NCBI GenBank assembly: GCA_017134815.1
Contig: CP071032.1
Location: 558,001-622,000 of the forward strand
Length of the DNA: 64,000 nucleotides
From: Lentisphaerota bacterium
GTDB taxonomy: Bacteria; Verrucomicrobiota; Lentisphaeria; Victivallales; Victivallaceae
Reading direction: 5' to 3'
This document shows positions 9,127 through 16,929 of this stretch, piece after piece (the stretch's first letter is position 1; each line of letters opens with the position of its first letter). The notes beneath the pieces are model-generated. The model saw only the letters and a program-made list of their open reading frames with translations. It ran no database searches and was not told the origin of the DNA. A program made the translations under genes and the position numbers.

Positions 9127-9261
9127 TCTTTCCTCTATAAAACCTTTGATATTTAGGCGGATACTGCTTTAATTTTCCGCGATTCCTTTTATATTACACG
9201 GATTGTTATTTCTGTAAAGCAAAGGGAAATATTACTTTATTAAACTAAACAAGGCAAAGAT

Positions 9262-9654
9262 ATGGCTAATAATACCGATAAACTTGGAGCAAAAGCTCAA
9301 ATTGACTTCCACTGTCTGGATAATGATTGTGAAGGCATTGTAAAATTCAACCTTGCAGACGTTGCCAGTTCTGATTTTCAGGCGGTCTGCGAAAAATGTC
9401 ACCGCCCTTATGAACTCGATGGTGAATTACGCAAAAAACTGCAGAAAATGCTGAAACTTATCGTTACCATTCGCGAGGTCGAGGATATCCTGGGAGACTG
9501 CAGCGTTTCCGTTACTGTTGCCGGCGGTGAGGTCAAAATTCCTTATGCCCTGCTGCTGACCCGGCTTAATACGATGATTTCATTGAATTATGGCAATCAA
9601 AAAGTAGACTTCCACTTATGGGTGGAGCCATCTTCTCCGGATACCTTCCGCTAG
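9262..9654 (+). CDS. Small zinc-ribbon-like protein of unknown function
   Basis: The 130-residue cytoplasmic protein carries four cysteines near its N-terminus, Cys18-x4-Cys23 and Cys43-x2-Cys46, spaced as in a zinc ribbon, followed by a charged helix (ELRKKLQKMLKL) and a beta-rich end. No signal peptide or membrane segment is present. The stop codon is 32 bp before pyrE, so the two are probably co-transcribed. Function is unknown; a structural or nucleic-acid-binding role is only a guess from the ribbon. Confidence 0.7.
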   Translation: MANNTDKLGAKAQIDFHCLDNDCEGIVKFNLADVASSDFQAVCEKCHRPYELDGELRKKLQKMLKLIVTIREVEDILGDCSVSVTVAGGEVKIPYALLLTRLNTMISLNYGNQKVDFHLWVEPSSPDTFR

Positions 9655-9686
9655 GCTATAAAATTACAAATACTGGATATATTACA

Positions 9687-10256
9687 ATGATGACTGAACA
9701 GGAATTAATCAAAATATTTACCGATTCAAAAGCCCTGCTCGAGGGACACTTCAAACTTCGCAGCGGCCTGCACAGCAATCGCTTTTTTCAGGCGGCCCTG
9801 CTGCTGCAGTATCCTGATATTGCGGAAAAGGTATGTGCACAGCTTGCGGAGAAATTCAAAGACAGAGAAATTGAAACTGTCATATCTCCTGCCGTCGGCG
9901 GCCTGATTGTCGGTCAGGAAGTGGCCAGAGCACTGGGTGTCAGAGCAATCTTTGCAGATAAGGAAGACGGCAACCTGGTATTAAAACGCGGATTCAGAAT
10001 CAAGCCTGGCGAGAAAGTCCTTGTAGCTGAAGACGTGGTTACCCGCGGCGGTCGGGTCCAGCAGACTATTGACCTGGTACGCTCTCTGGGTGGAGAAGTA
10101 GTCGGAGTTGCTGTGATTGTTGACCGCAGCGCCGGCAAAGCCAGCTTTGACGTTCCGCATGAAGCTCTGCTCAAGCTTGAGCTTGCCACCTATGATCCGG
10201 AGAGTTGTCCTATTTGTGAGGCAGGCAAGCCGATTGAACGCCCTGGATCTAAGTAA
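9687..10256 (+). CDS. pyrE: Orotate phosphoribosyltransferase
   Basis: PyrE joins orotate and PRPP to make orotidine 5'-phosphate in pyrimidine synthesis. The PRPP-binding loop VLVAEDVVTRGG is clear, and the N-terminal part has the FKLRSGLHSNRFFQ stretch characteristic of OPRTases, followed by VISPAVGGLIVGQEVA. I start at the tandem ATGs at 9687/9690 (MMTEQEL), which gives 189 residues and a normal N-terminus; the frame is open further upstream but that extension overlaps the zinc-ribbon gene. The site before this start (GGAT) is weak. No other pyrimidine genes are nearby. Confidence 0.95.
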   Translation: MMTEQELIKIFTDSKALLEGHFKLRSGLHSNRFFQAALLLQYPDIAEKVCAQLAEKFKDREIETVISPAVGGLIVGQEVARALGVRAIFADKEDGNLVLKRGFRIKPGEKVLVAEDVVTRGGRVQQTIDLVRSLGGEVVGVAVIVDRSAGKASFDVPHEALLKLELATYDPESCPICEAGKPIERPGSK

Positions 10257-10379
10257 AGTCTGATACCGCTGATTGCTGCAGCTTAAATCAGTAATTTGAA
10301 AAGTTGCTGCATTAGCCTTTAGATGCCTTAAAACATAATTTTTAAATAATTGTACTTAATTATTTCAGGAGTTTAGCTT

Positions 10380-13300
10380 ATGCTGGTTCCAATTTTAAAA
10401 AAAGTATTCGGTACCAAATCACAGCGTGACTTAAAAAAAATGCTGCCGCTGGTTGCCAGAATAAATGAACTGGAAAAACAGCTCCAGACGCTTAGCGATG
10501 ATGAGCTGAAAAATAAAACCAACGAATTTAAAGAGCGCCTCTCAAAGGGTGAGGCTCTTGATGATATAATGTGTGAGGCCTTTGCGGTTGTCAAAAACGC
10601 CTGCCGCCGACTTTGCGGGCAGGAAATCTCGGTTTGCGACCAGCCTGTAAAATGGCAGATGGTGCCTTTTGATGTTCAGCTGATGGGAGCTATTGCCCTG
10701 CATAAAGGCAATATTGCGGAAATGGCCACTGGTGAAGGAAAAACTCTGGTTGCAACCATGCCGCTGTACCTAAATGCCCTGACCGGCAAAAACTGTCAGC
10801 TGGTAACGGTAAACGATTACCTGGCACGCCGCGACTCAGAATGGATGGGGGCAGTGTATAAATACCTCGGTCTGTCAGTTGGCTGTCTGCAGAATATGCA
10901 GCCGCCGGATGTGCGCCGGGAAGCTTATAACTGTGATATTACCTACGGCACTAACAGTGAATTCGGTTTTGACTATCTGCGTGATATGGGTATGGCTACA
11001 GAAGCCGGCCATCTGGTACAGCGTGAACACTATTACGCAATTGTGGACGAAATCGACAGTATTCTGATTGACGAAGCCAGAACCCCGCTTATTATTTCAG
11101 GTCCGGTACCGGTTTCAACCCACCAGTTTGGAGAACTCCAGCCGCTGGTTTCCGGACTTTACCAGAAACAGAATCATTTATGTTCCCGCTTTGCCCGTGA
11201 GGCTAAAGCTGTACTGGATGATGAGTCAGCCAGTTCGGATGACCGCGAAGACGCATTAATAAAACTGCTGCAGGTAAAATTCGGCATTCCTACGCATAAG
11301 CAGCTTATGCGGATTCTTGAAGACGGCGATATACTGAAGGAACTTGAAAAGATTGAGATGCGGGTCCGCAGTGATAATAACCGCGGTCTGCTGCAGGAGG
11401 TTCAAAGTGATCTCTACTTCACTATTGATGAAAAGTCTAATGAAGCTGACCTGACAGAAAAGGGACGAAACTCAATATCCCCGAATGATCCTGAATCTTT
11501 CATCATGCCGGATATGCTCGAGGGGATTCACAAGATTGATACCGATGAATCACTTGACGAGGAAAAGCGTATTGAAGTTAAAAAACAATTTCAGGAAGAC
11601 TTTTCCAAGAAAAGCGAGCGTCTGCATGATCTCTCTCAGCTGCTTAAGGCATACTGCCTGTTTGAGAAAGACGTGCATTATGTAGTCCAGAAAGACAAAG
11701 TGATGATTGTCGATGAGCACACCGGACGTTTGATGCCGGGGCGCCGCTTCAGCGATGGTTTGCATCAGGCTCTGGAAGCCAAGGAGCGGGTAACTATAGA
11801 ACAGGAAACCCAGACTCTGGCGACTATTACCATTCAGAATTACTTCCGTCTCTATGATAAACTGGCGGGGATGACCGGTACTGCCGAAACTGAGGCCAAT
11901 GAATTCCACCAGATCTATAAGCTGGATGTAATTGTTATACCAACTAACCGGCCATGTCAGCGTAAAAATGACAATGATTCAATTTTCAAAACCAAGCGTG
12001 AAAAGTTCAATGCCATAGTTGATGAGGTTGAAGAACGTCACACCAAGGGGCAACCGGTACTGCTTGGTACCATTTCAGTTGAAGATTCAGAAATTCTGAG
12101 CAGGATGCTGAAAAGGAAAAATGTCCCGCATAATGTTCTAAACGCTAAAAACCACCAGAGTGAAGCTGAAATCGTCGCTATGGCAGGCCAGCGTGGAGCT
12201 GTGACGGTCGCTACCAATATGGCTGGTCGCGGGACTGATATCAAGCTGAGCGAGGGAGTCGATGAACTCGGTGGGCTGCATGTTATTGGCAGTTCAAGGC
12301 ACGATTCACGACGCATTGACCGTCAGTTGCGCGGACGCTGTTCACGTCAGGGTGACCCTGGAACCTCCAAATTCTATGTCTCTCTTGAAGACAATCTTAT
12401 GCGGCTCTTCGGCTCCGACCGTATTGTCAAGATATTTGACCGCTTCGGTATTGAGGAAGGAGAGGAACTGCAGCACCCATGGCTGAATAAATCAATTGAG
12501 ACAGCTCAAAAACGGGTTGAGCAGCATCATTTTTCCATTAGAAAGAGAACTCTTGAGTTTGACGATGTAATGAATAAACAGCGTGAAATTATTTACGGGC
12601 TGCGCAAGGATGCGCTGACATCTGAAGAACCACAGGAAGTGCTTTTTGAGGTCGTTGAACAGGTTGTTCAGCAGGAAGTTTTACAAGCTGCCATACCACC
12701 TGAAAAAATTGAGTCAAACGAAGATAAATTATTCAACTGGGATCACCTCAAGGCCTTTTTGAATGTCAATTTTCCCATCGGATTTGAGCAGAGTGAGCTT
12801 GAAAAGTATATAAACAAAGGCGAACTTGCTGACGCTGAAGGAATGACTGTTGCCATCGTCGAAAAGGTAGAAGCGGCTTATAATGAACGCAATGCGACCT
12901 TCACTGAAGATGAGCAGATCTGGCTGCAGCGCCATACTGTCCTTGACGCAATTGACCGTCTGTGGCAGGAGCATCTTTATACAATGGACCATCTGCGTTC
13001 CAGTATCTACCTGCGAGCTATTGCGCAAAAAGACCCTCTTGTTGAATATAAGAACGAAGCATATAAGACTTTTAATGAAATGATGCAGCGGGTCTATCGT
13101 GAGATTGTCAATAATATGTTCAAAGCCACAATAACCAGCCTGGAAAGCTTTGAAGAAATGCTTGAGCATCTGCCTCAGGAACAGATTCACGAAATATTCG
13201 GCCAGTTTGATGAAGCTGAGTTCATGGGCTCTCCTGAGCAGGTCGCAGCAGCCCAGATACCGGAAGAAATGCCTCATGATGAAAACGAGCATTTTCAGGT

Positions 13301-13391
13301 AACTTTCAGGCGCGATATGCCAAAAGTCGGCAGGAATGACCCCTGCCCTTGCGGCAGCGGTAAAAAGTTTAAAAAATGCTGCGGCACCTGA
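10380..13391 (+). CDS. secA: Preprotein translocase subunit SecA
   Basis: SecA is the ATPase that pushes unfolded preproteins through SecYEG. The 1003-residue protein is longer than the ~900 of E. coli because of an extra segment within the preprotein-binding region (roughly residues 260-400), as seen in Bacteroidetes and PVC SecA. Walker A (TGEGKT, ~117-122), the DEID box with the IDEARTP motif, the [11 protein letters not shown] helicase motifs and the [11 protein letters not shown] region are intact. The C-terminus ends in a SEC-C zinc motif ([14 protein letters not shown]), which binds SecB or the ribosome. A CAGGAG site precedes the ATG. A hairpin lies just after the stop codon. Confidence 0.98.
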   Translation: MLVPILKKVFGTKSQRDLKKMLPLVARINELEKQLQTLSDDELKNKTNEFKERLSKGEALDDIMCEAFAVVKNACRRLCGQEISVCDQPVKWQMVPFDVQLMGAIALHKGNIAEMATGEGKTLVATMPLYLNALTGKNCQLVTVNDYLARRDSEWMGAVYKYLGLSVGCLQNMQPPDVRREAYNCDITYGTNSEFGFDYLRDMGMATEAGHLVQREHYYAIVDEIDSILIDEARTPLIISGPVPVSTHQFGELQPLVSGLYQKQNHLCSRFAREAKAVLDDESASSDDREDALIKLLQVKFGIPTHKQLMRILEDGDILKELEKIEMRVRSDNNRGLLQEVQSDLYFTIDEKSNEADLTEKGRNSISPNDPESFIMPDMLEGIHKIDTDESLDEEKRIEVKKQFQEDFSKKSERLHDLSQLLKAYCLFEKDVHYVVQKDKVMIVDEHTGRLMPGRRFSDGLHQALEAKERVTIEQETQTLATITIQNYFRLYDKLAGMTGTAETEANEFHQIYKLDVIVIPTNRPCQRKNDNDSIFKTKREKFNAIVDEVEERHTKGQPVLLGTISVEDSEILSRMLKRKNVPHNVLNAKNHQSEAEIVAMAGQRGAVTVATNMAGRGTDIKLSEGVDELGGLHVIGSSRHDSRRIDRQLRGRCSRQGDPGTSKFYVSLEDNLMRLFGSDRIVKIFDRFGIEEGEELQHPWLNKSIETAQKRVEQHHFSIRKRTLEFDDVMNKQREIIYGLRKDALTSEEPQEVLFEVVEQVVQQEVLQAAIPPEKIESNEDKLFNWDHLKAFLNVNFPIGFEQSELEKYINKGELADAEGMTVAIVEKVEAAYNERNATFTEDEQIWLQRHTVLDAIDRLWQEHLYTMDHLRSSIYLRAIAQKDPLVEYKNEAYKTFNEMMQRVYREIVNNMFKATITSLESFEEMLEHLPQEQIHEIFGQFDEAEFMGSPEQVAAAQIPEEMPHDENEHFQVTFRRDMPKVGRNDPCPCGSGKKFKKCCGT

Positions 13392-13408
13392 CAAATAAGT
13401 ACAAGTTA

Positions 13409-13431
13409 TTGAGGGCTGCGAAAGCCCTCAA
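13409..13431 (+). terminator. Hairpin after secA (probable terminator)
   Basis: TTGAGGGCT (13409-13417) pairs perfectly with AGCCCTCAA (13423-13431) around a five-base loop, 17 bp after the secA stop. The tail is only TCTTGC, so it is a weak intrinsic terminator on paper. Confidence 0.55.
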
Positions 13432-13456
13432 TCTTGCAAGATACTATAAATTATAT

Positions 13457-13489
13457 GGCGCTGCTTTGCTTATTATGCAGAGCAGCGCC
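13457..13489 (-). terminator. Strong hairpin, terminator for the small four-cysteine gene
   Basis: A 13-bp stem with one G-U pair (13457-13469 with 13477-13489, loop TTATTAT) lies 34 bp after the stop codon of the minus-strand gene at 13524. On that strand the tail is ATATAATTTATAG, moderately T-rich. It may also stop transcription coming from secA. Confidence 0.6.
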
Positions 13490-13523
13490 AACTCCAAAAA
13501 CGCAGTTAGATTATTGGTATGAT

Positions 13524-13679
13524 TTACTGCGACTTATCCTGGTCTTCTTTTTTTTCTTCCAGGTCTTTTGCCTCAGCAACCTTTTTAGGAAAATCACCAA
13601 GAATACGTTTGACTGGACAGATTTTCACTAAAAAGCATCTTTTGCAGCCGACAGCCAAGGCAATCGGGCACAGAACCAT
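13524..13679 (-). CDS. 51-residue four-cysteine protein (CPIALAVGCKRC family-like)
   Basis: This short gene was found by reading the minus strand between secA and dus. The ATG at 13679 follows an excellent AGGAGG site seven bases upstream. The 51-residue product begins MVLCPIALAVGCKRC and contains Cys4, Cys12, Cys15 and Cys21, then a highly charged tail rich in Glu, Lys and Asp. Similar small proteins (CPIALAVGC-x2-C ... CPxK) occur, as I remember, as uncharacterised single genes in anaerobic bacteria. The four cysteines could hold a zinc ion or an iron-sulfur cluster. It has its own hairpin terminator downstream. Function is unknown. Confidence 0.75.
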   Translation of the reverse strand: MVLCPIALAVGCKRCFLVKICPVKRILGDFPKKVAEAKDLEEKKEDQDKSQ

Positions 13680-13745
13680 AACATAACCTCCTCTTTAGTG
13701 GGTAATTATAAATATACACTCAAATGAAAATATTTGCAACTTTCA

Positions 13746-14711
13746 CTATAGAGGAGGAAATCTGAAGTCCTCGAGATCCTTGTCATCCATTTGGCAGAAA
13801 TTCTGAAAAGTATCAGATGAACGCCCCCAAATCATACCAGCATACTCAAGCAGTTTTGATTTTTTAATACACCGGCTGCGCTCCTGACTGATATCGAGCA
13901 GAGTGTTAAAAAAAATCCTGCATCCCTGCTCTTTTGTAAAAAGTACAGGGTTATTGTCAATAAGGTTCTCAATGCGTCTAATAAGAAATGGATCTTTGAG
14001 AAGCCCTCTGGCTGCCATCACTCCGGCACAGCCTTTTTTAAGTATTTCGTCTGCGTCATCGACTGAAAAGATATCCCCACTGCCGATCAGCGGCAGATCT
14101 CCGCAATTTTCCACAATAAATGCCATCCGTTCTTTCGTATTATCAATTTTTCGGTACAACTCGCGAACCGTTCTGAAATGTACGGCCACAAAATCAAGCA
14201 TTTCGCTGTCGCTTAAAGCTGCAAGCAAGTCACCACATTCACGCCATTCATTAAAACCGCTGCGCAGTTTAACGCTCAAGGAGGCAGTTCCGACCGCTTT
14301 TTTAAGACATTTGGTAATTCCCATAATTTTATCAGTAGTCCGCAGCAGCGCTCCCCCTGTCCCGCTTCTTACAACCTGATTACTAGGACAGGCAAAATTT
14401 AAATTAATGCCTGATGCTCCCAGCTGCACCAGCCTTTCCGCTGCAGCAGCCATGACATCGGCATCTACCCCCATCAACTGTACAATGACCGGCAGGCCGC
14501 TGTTGTTGAATGGAGACATAAAAGCCTTGAGTTTTGCGTCACGCGGGACATTAGTTGTAATCCTGATATAGGGGGTAATCCAGCCGCTGCAAAGTTCCAG
14601 ACGATGCGCAGCTGTACAGAAAGAGTCAGTCATAACGCCTTCCATCGGCCCCGGAATAATTCTCGGGAAAACTAGACCGGAAGGCAATTTAAAAAACAGT
14701 TCTTTATTCAT
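13746..14711 (-). CDS. dus: tRNA-dihydrouridine synthase
   Basis: Dus enzymes reduce specific uridines in tRNA to dihydrouridine using FMN and NADPH. The 321-residue TIM-barrel protein shows the N-terminal IIPGPMEGVMTDSF (equivalent of APMAGVTD), the NLNFACPSNQVVRSGTGG segment with the catalytic cysteine, VKLRSGFNE, and the FMN-phosphate region GCAGVMAARGLLKDP. Which Dus subgroup it belongs to, and so which tRNA positions it modifies, cannot be told from this. It ends a probable minus-strand operon with mutM and the dGTPase; the gap to mutM is only 4 bp. Confidence 0.92.
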   Translation of the reverse strand: MNKELFFKLPSGLVFPRIIPGPMEGVMTDSFCTAAHRLELCSGWITPYIRITTNVPRDAKLKAFMSPFNNSGLPVIVQLMGVDADVMAAAAERLVQLGASGINLNFACPSNQVVRSGTGGALLRTTDKIMGITKCLKKAVGTASLSVKLRSGFNEWRECGDLLAALSDSEMLDFVAVHFRTVRELYRKIDNTKERMAFIVENCGDLPLIGSGDIFSVDDADEILKKGCAGVMAARGLLKDPFLIRRIENLIDNNPVLFTKEQGCRIFFNTLLDISQERSRCIKKSKLLEYAGMIWGRSSDTFQNFCQMDDKDLEDFRFPPL

Positions 14712-14715
14712 TCAA

Positions 14716-15540
14716 TTATTTCTGGCATTTGGGGCAGTAGCATGAACTTCTGCCGCCAAGCCTGGTCATTTCAATTTCAGTATTGCAAACCGGGCACGAC
14801 TGCCCTTTCTTGCCGTATACCTGCAGCTCATGGACAAATTTACCCTCTGAGCCGTCAACGCTTTTATAATCAGCAATAGTTGTTCCGCCAACCTCTATAG
14901 ACCGTTTTAATACCGCTTTTACAGCTTTAGTCAAAGATTCGCATTCAGCTCTGGTCAAAGATGCTGCCGTCCGCATCGGCTTTATACCCGCGGCAAATAA
15001 TGCTTCCGTTGCATAAATATTGCCAACACCGACAACAATACTGTTATTCATTATGAAATTTTTAATGCTCCCAGTACGTTTTCTGGAAGCTTCATAAAGA
15101 TACACCGCATCAAAGTCCGGCTCCAAAGGTTCAACTCCGAGGTGCGAAAGTTCCTGCGGGTCGGCTCCGGCGGCCTTCAGCTTGCACACCTTGACAAAAC
15201 CAAAACGTCGTGGACAGTCAAAGCGCATCGTCATTCCGCCATTCATATGCCAGATAACATGTTCATGTTTTTTTCTTTCCGCAGCAGCTTCCACTATTCG
15301 AATTGAGCCTGACATACCAAGGTGAATAATAAAAGCCTTGAGGTTATCAAGCTCAATTATAATATAGCGACCACGCCGCCTTACATCAGCTATCTTTTCA
15401 TTTCGCAATTCTTTATCGTAGAGCGGCGCCAGTGAATAACGCAACTGTCCGATATGAGTTTCTATACGCTCAAAAAAACGCCCATCCAGATGGGGCGACA
15501 GAGCATTTTTTACAGTTTCCACTTCCGGTAATTCAGGCAT
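14716..15540 (-). CDS. mutM: Formamidopyrimidine-DNA glycosylase
   Basis: MutM (Fpg) removes 8-oxoguanine and other oxidised purines and nicks the DNA. The 274-residue protein has the invariant N-terminus PELPEVET, in which Pro2 is the catalytic nucleophile after Met removal and Glu3 assists. The helix-two-turn-helix segment (VVGVGNIYATEALFAAGI) and the C-terminal zinc finger with two CxxC pairs (CPVC ... CPKC) are intact. It lies between the dGTPase gene (9 bp gap) and dus (4 bp gap), so this operon combines DNA repair and nucleotide hygiene with tRNA modification. Confidence 0.96.
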   Translation of the reverse strand: MPELPEVETVKNALSPHLDGRFFERIETHIGQLRYSLAPLYDKELRNEKIADVRRRGRYIIIELDNLKAFIIHLGMSGSIRIVEAAAERKKHEHVIWHMNGGMTMRFDCPRRFGFVKVCKLKAAGADPQELSHLGVEPLEPDFDAVYLYEASRKRTGSIKNFIMNNSIVVGVGNIYATEALFAAGIKPMRTAASLTRAECESLTKAVKAVLKRSIEVGGTTIADYKSVDGSEGKFVHELQVYGKKGQSCPVCNTEIEMTRLGGRSSCYCPKCQK

Positions 15541-15549
15541 TAATACTCC

Positions 15550-16920
15550 TCACATATTACCTGTAGGCAATGAGATTCCCTTAATTTTTTTGTATAGAGA
15601 GACCGCATATGAGTCGGTCATACTGGAAATGAAATCCAGAATATTCATCAACCGCACATAAGCGCTCTGCTGCCAGTCCACATTTGTAATGTCACAATAC
15701 CTTTCGGGCAAAAGCTGAAGCAGTTTTCTGCTGCGGTATGAAGCTTTGCCACCATTCTGCCCGGCAATGGCAACTTCATTTGCAGCATAGGCGAATGCGT
15801 CAAGCAGGCCCTCTGTCAACTCAAACCCGGCAGCTTCTATTTCAACAGCACGTCGGTAGGTATATACATCATTGCGGCTTTTAACCGCAATCATCTGCAA
15901 TGCTTCAGTTGACGGGATGAGGTCAATTAACGGCAGGTCCAGCTGACCTGCGAGAATCAGATCATGGTTTTTCACAAAGCACTCGATAACCTCCCCAACC
16001 AACTGTCCAAGAGCTTTTGCTCTTAAAAACTCAACCCGGCGTTCGGGTTCCTTGAGCGCCCGGGCAAAACCTCTGATCTTTTCATCCCTGATTATTCTCA
16101 TAAAGGCATCTTCAATAACTTCGTAATCAATAATTCCCAGCATATGACCATCCTCAAAATCAACTATGTGATAGGAAATGTCATCTGCGGCTTCCACCAG
16201 AAAAACCAGCGGATGTCTTTTCCAGCCGAACTCAGTGCCAGGCAGTTTTTCCATGCCGGTATTTTCGGCAACCTTGCAGAAAAGTTCACGATCCAGCTGA
16301 AAAAAATTAAACTTTTTAGCCGCAATCCCCGGCAGCTTTTTAATACTGGTCGATTCAACCGGATATTTAGCGAAAGCTCCCAGTGTTGCACAGGTAAGCT
16401 GCATTCCACCAAAGTTATCCGGCATCTGCAATCTGGTCAAAACCCGGAATCCCTGAGCATTGCCTTCGTAGTTTTCGATATCAGCAAGCTGTGCCGGAGT
16501 CATACCATCTTTCATACCGGCTGCAACCGGTGAATTACAGAACCAGTGCCTGATGGCTTCTTCTCCAGAATGTCCTAATGGAGGGTTGCCAATATCATGA
16601 GCCAGTGATGCCGCAGCAACAATTGCGCCAATGTCACTGGGGAGAATACTTTCTAGGTTATGACTGTCGCATATAAATACGCCGGCGCCGGTACCGATAG
16701 AACGGCCAATGCAGGCGACCTCCATACTGTGGGTAAGTCTGGTTCTCACATAAGCGCTTTCGGCAAGAGGAAAAACCTGAGCTTTATCCTGCAGTCTTCT
16801 AAAAGCTGAAGAAAACGATATTCTGTCAAAATCCTGCTGAAAAGGAGAGCGGCCGGGGGAAATAACTTCCGGTCTGTCCCTGCCAAGTCTCTGTGCTGAA
16901 AGTAATTCTCTCCAATCCAT
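15550..16920 (-). CDS. dgt: dGTPase-like deoxynucleotide triphosphohydrolase (HD domain)
   Basis: Members of this HD-domain family split dNTPs to the nucleoside and triphosphate. The 456-residue protein begins with the FQQDFDRISFSSAFRRLQDKAQVFPL-type segment (residues 27-52) characteristic of Dgt, followed by the HD metal ligands: the histidine in RLTHSMEV and the HD pair in LAHDIGNPPLGHSGE. Another conserved feature, ADDISYHIVDFED, is near residue 240. Length fits the E. coli-type branch. The gap to the Na/Pi transporter gene upstream is 9 bp and to mutM downstream 9 bp. Substrate preference cannot be read from sequence. Confidence 0.9.
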   Translation of the reverse strand: MDWRELLSAQRLGRDRPEVISPGRSPFQQDFDRISFSSAFRRLQDKAQVFPLAESAYVRTRLTHSMEVACIGRSIGTGAGVFICDSHNLESILPSDIGAIVAAASLAHDIGNPPLGHSGEEAIRHWFCNSPVAAGMKDGMTPAQLADIENYEGNAQGFRVLTRLQMPDNFGGMQLTCATLGAFAKYPVESTSIKKLPGIAAKKFNFFQLDRELFCKVAENTGMEKLPGTEFGWKRHPLVFLVEAADDISYHIVDFEDGHMLGIIDYEVIEDAFMRIIRDEKIRGFARALKEPERRVEFLRAKALGQLVGEVIECFVKNHDLILAGQLDLPLIDLIPSTEALQMIAVKSRNDVYTYRRAVEIEAAGFELTEGLLDAFAYAANEVAIAGQNGGKASYRSRKLLQLLPERYCDITNVDWQQSAYVRLMNILDFISSMTDSYAVSLYKKIKGISLPTGNM

Positions 16921-16929
16921 AAACCAACC

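Noticed and set aside
9618-9686. N-terminal extension of PyrE from an upstream ATG
   Set aside because: It overlaps the end of the zinc-ribbon gene and adds 23 residues not found in the family; the tandem ATGs at 9687/9690 give the normal N-terminus.
12729-13394. Long open frame on the minus strand inside secA
   Set aside because: It is antisense to the conserved C-terminal part of SecA, has no ribosome-binding site worth noting and its product shows no motif; it is a by-product of secA codon use.
13434-13631. Plus-strand 65-residue frame between secA and dus
   Set aside because: It covers the strong hairpin and the minus-strand four-cysteine gene, has no ribosome-binding site and a low-complexity Phe run.
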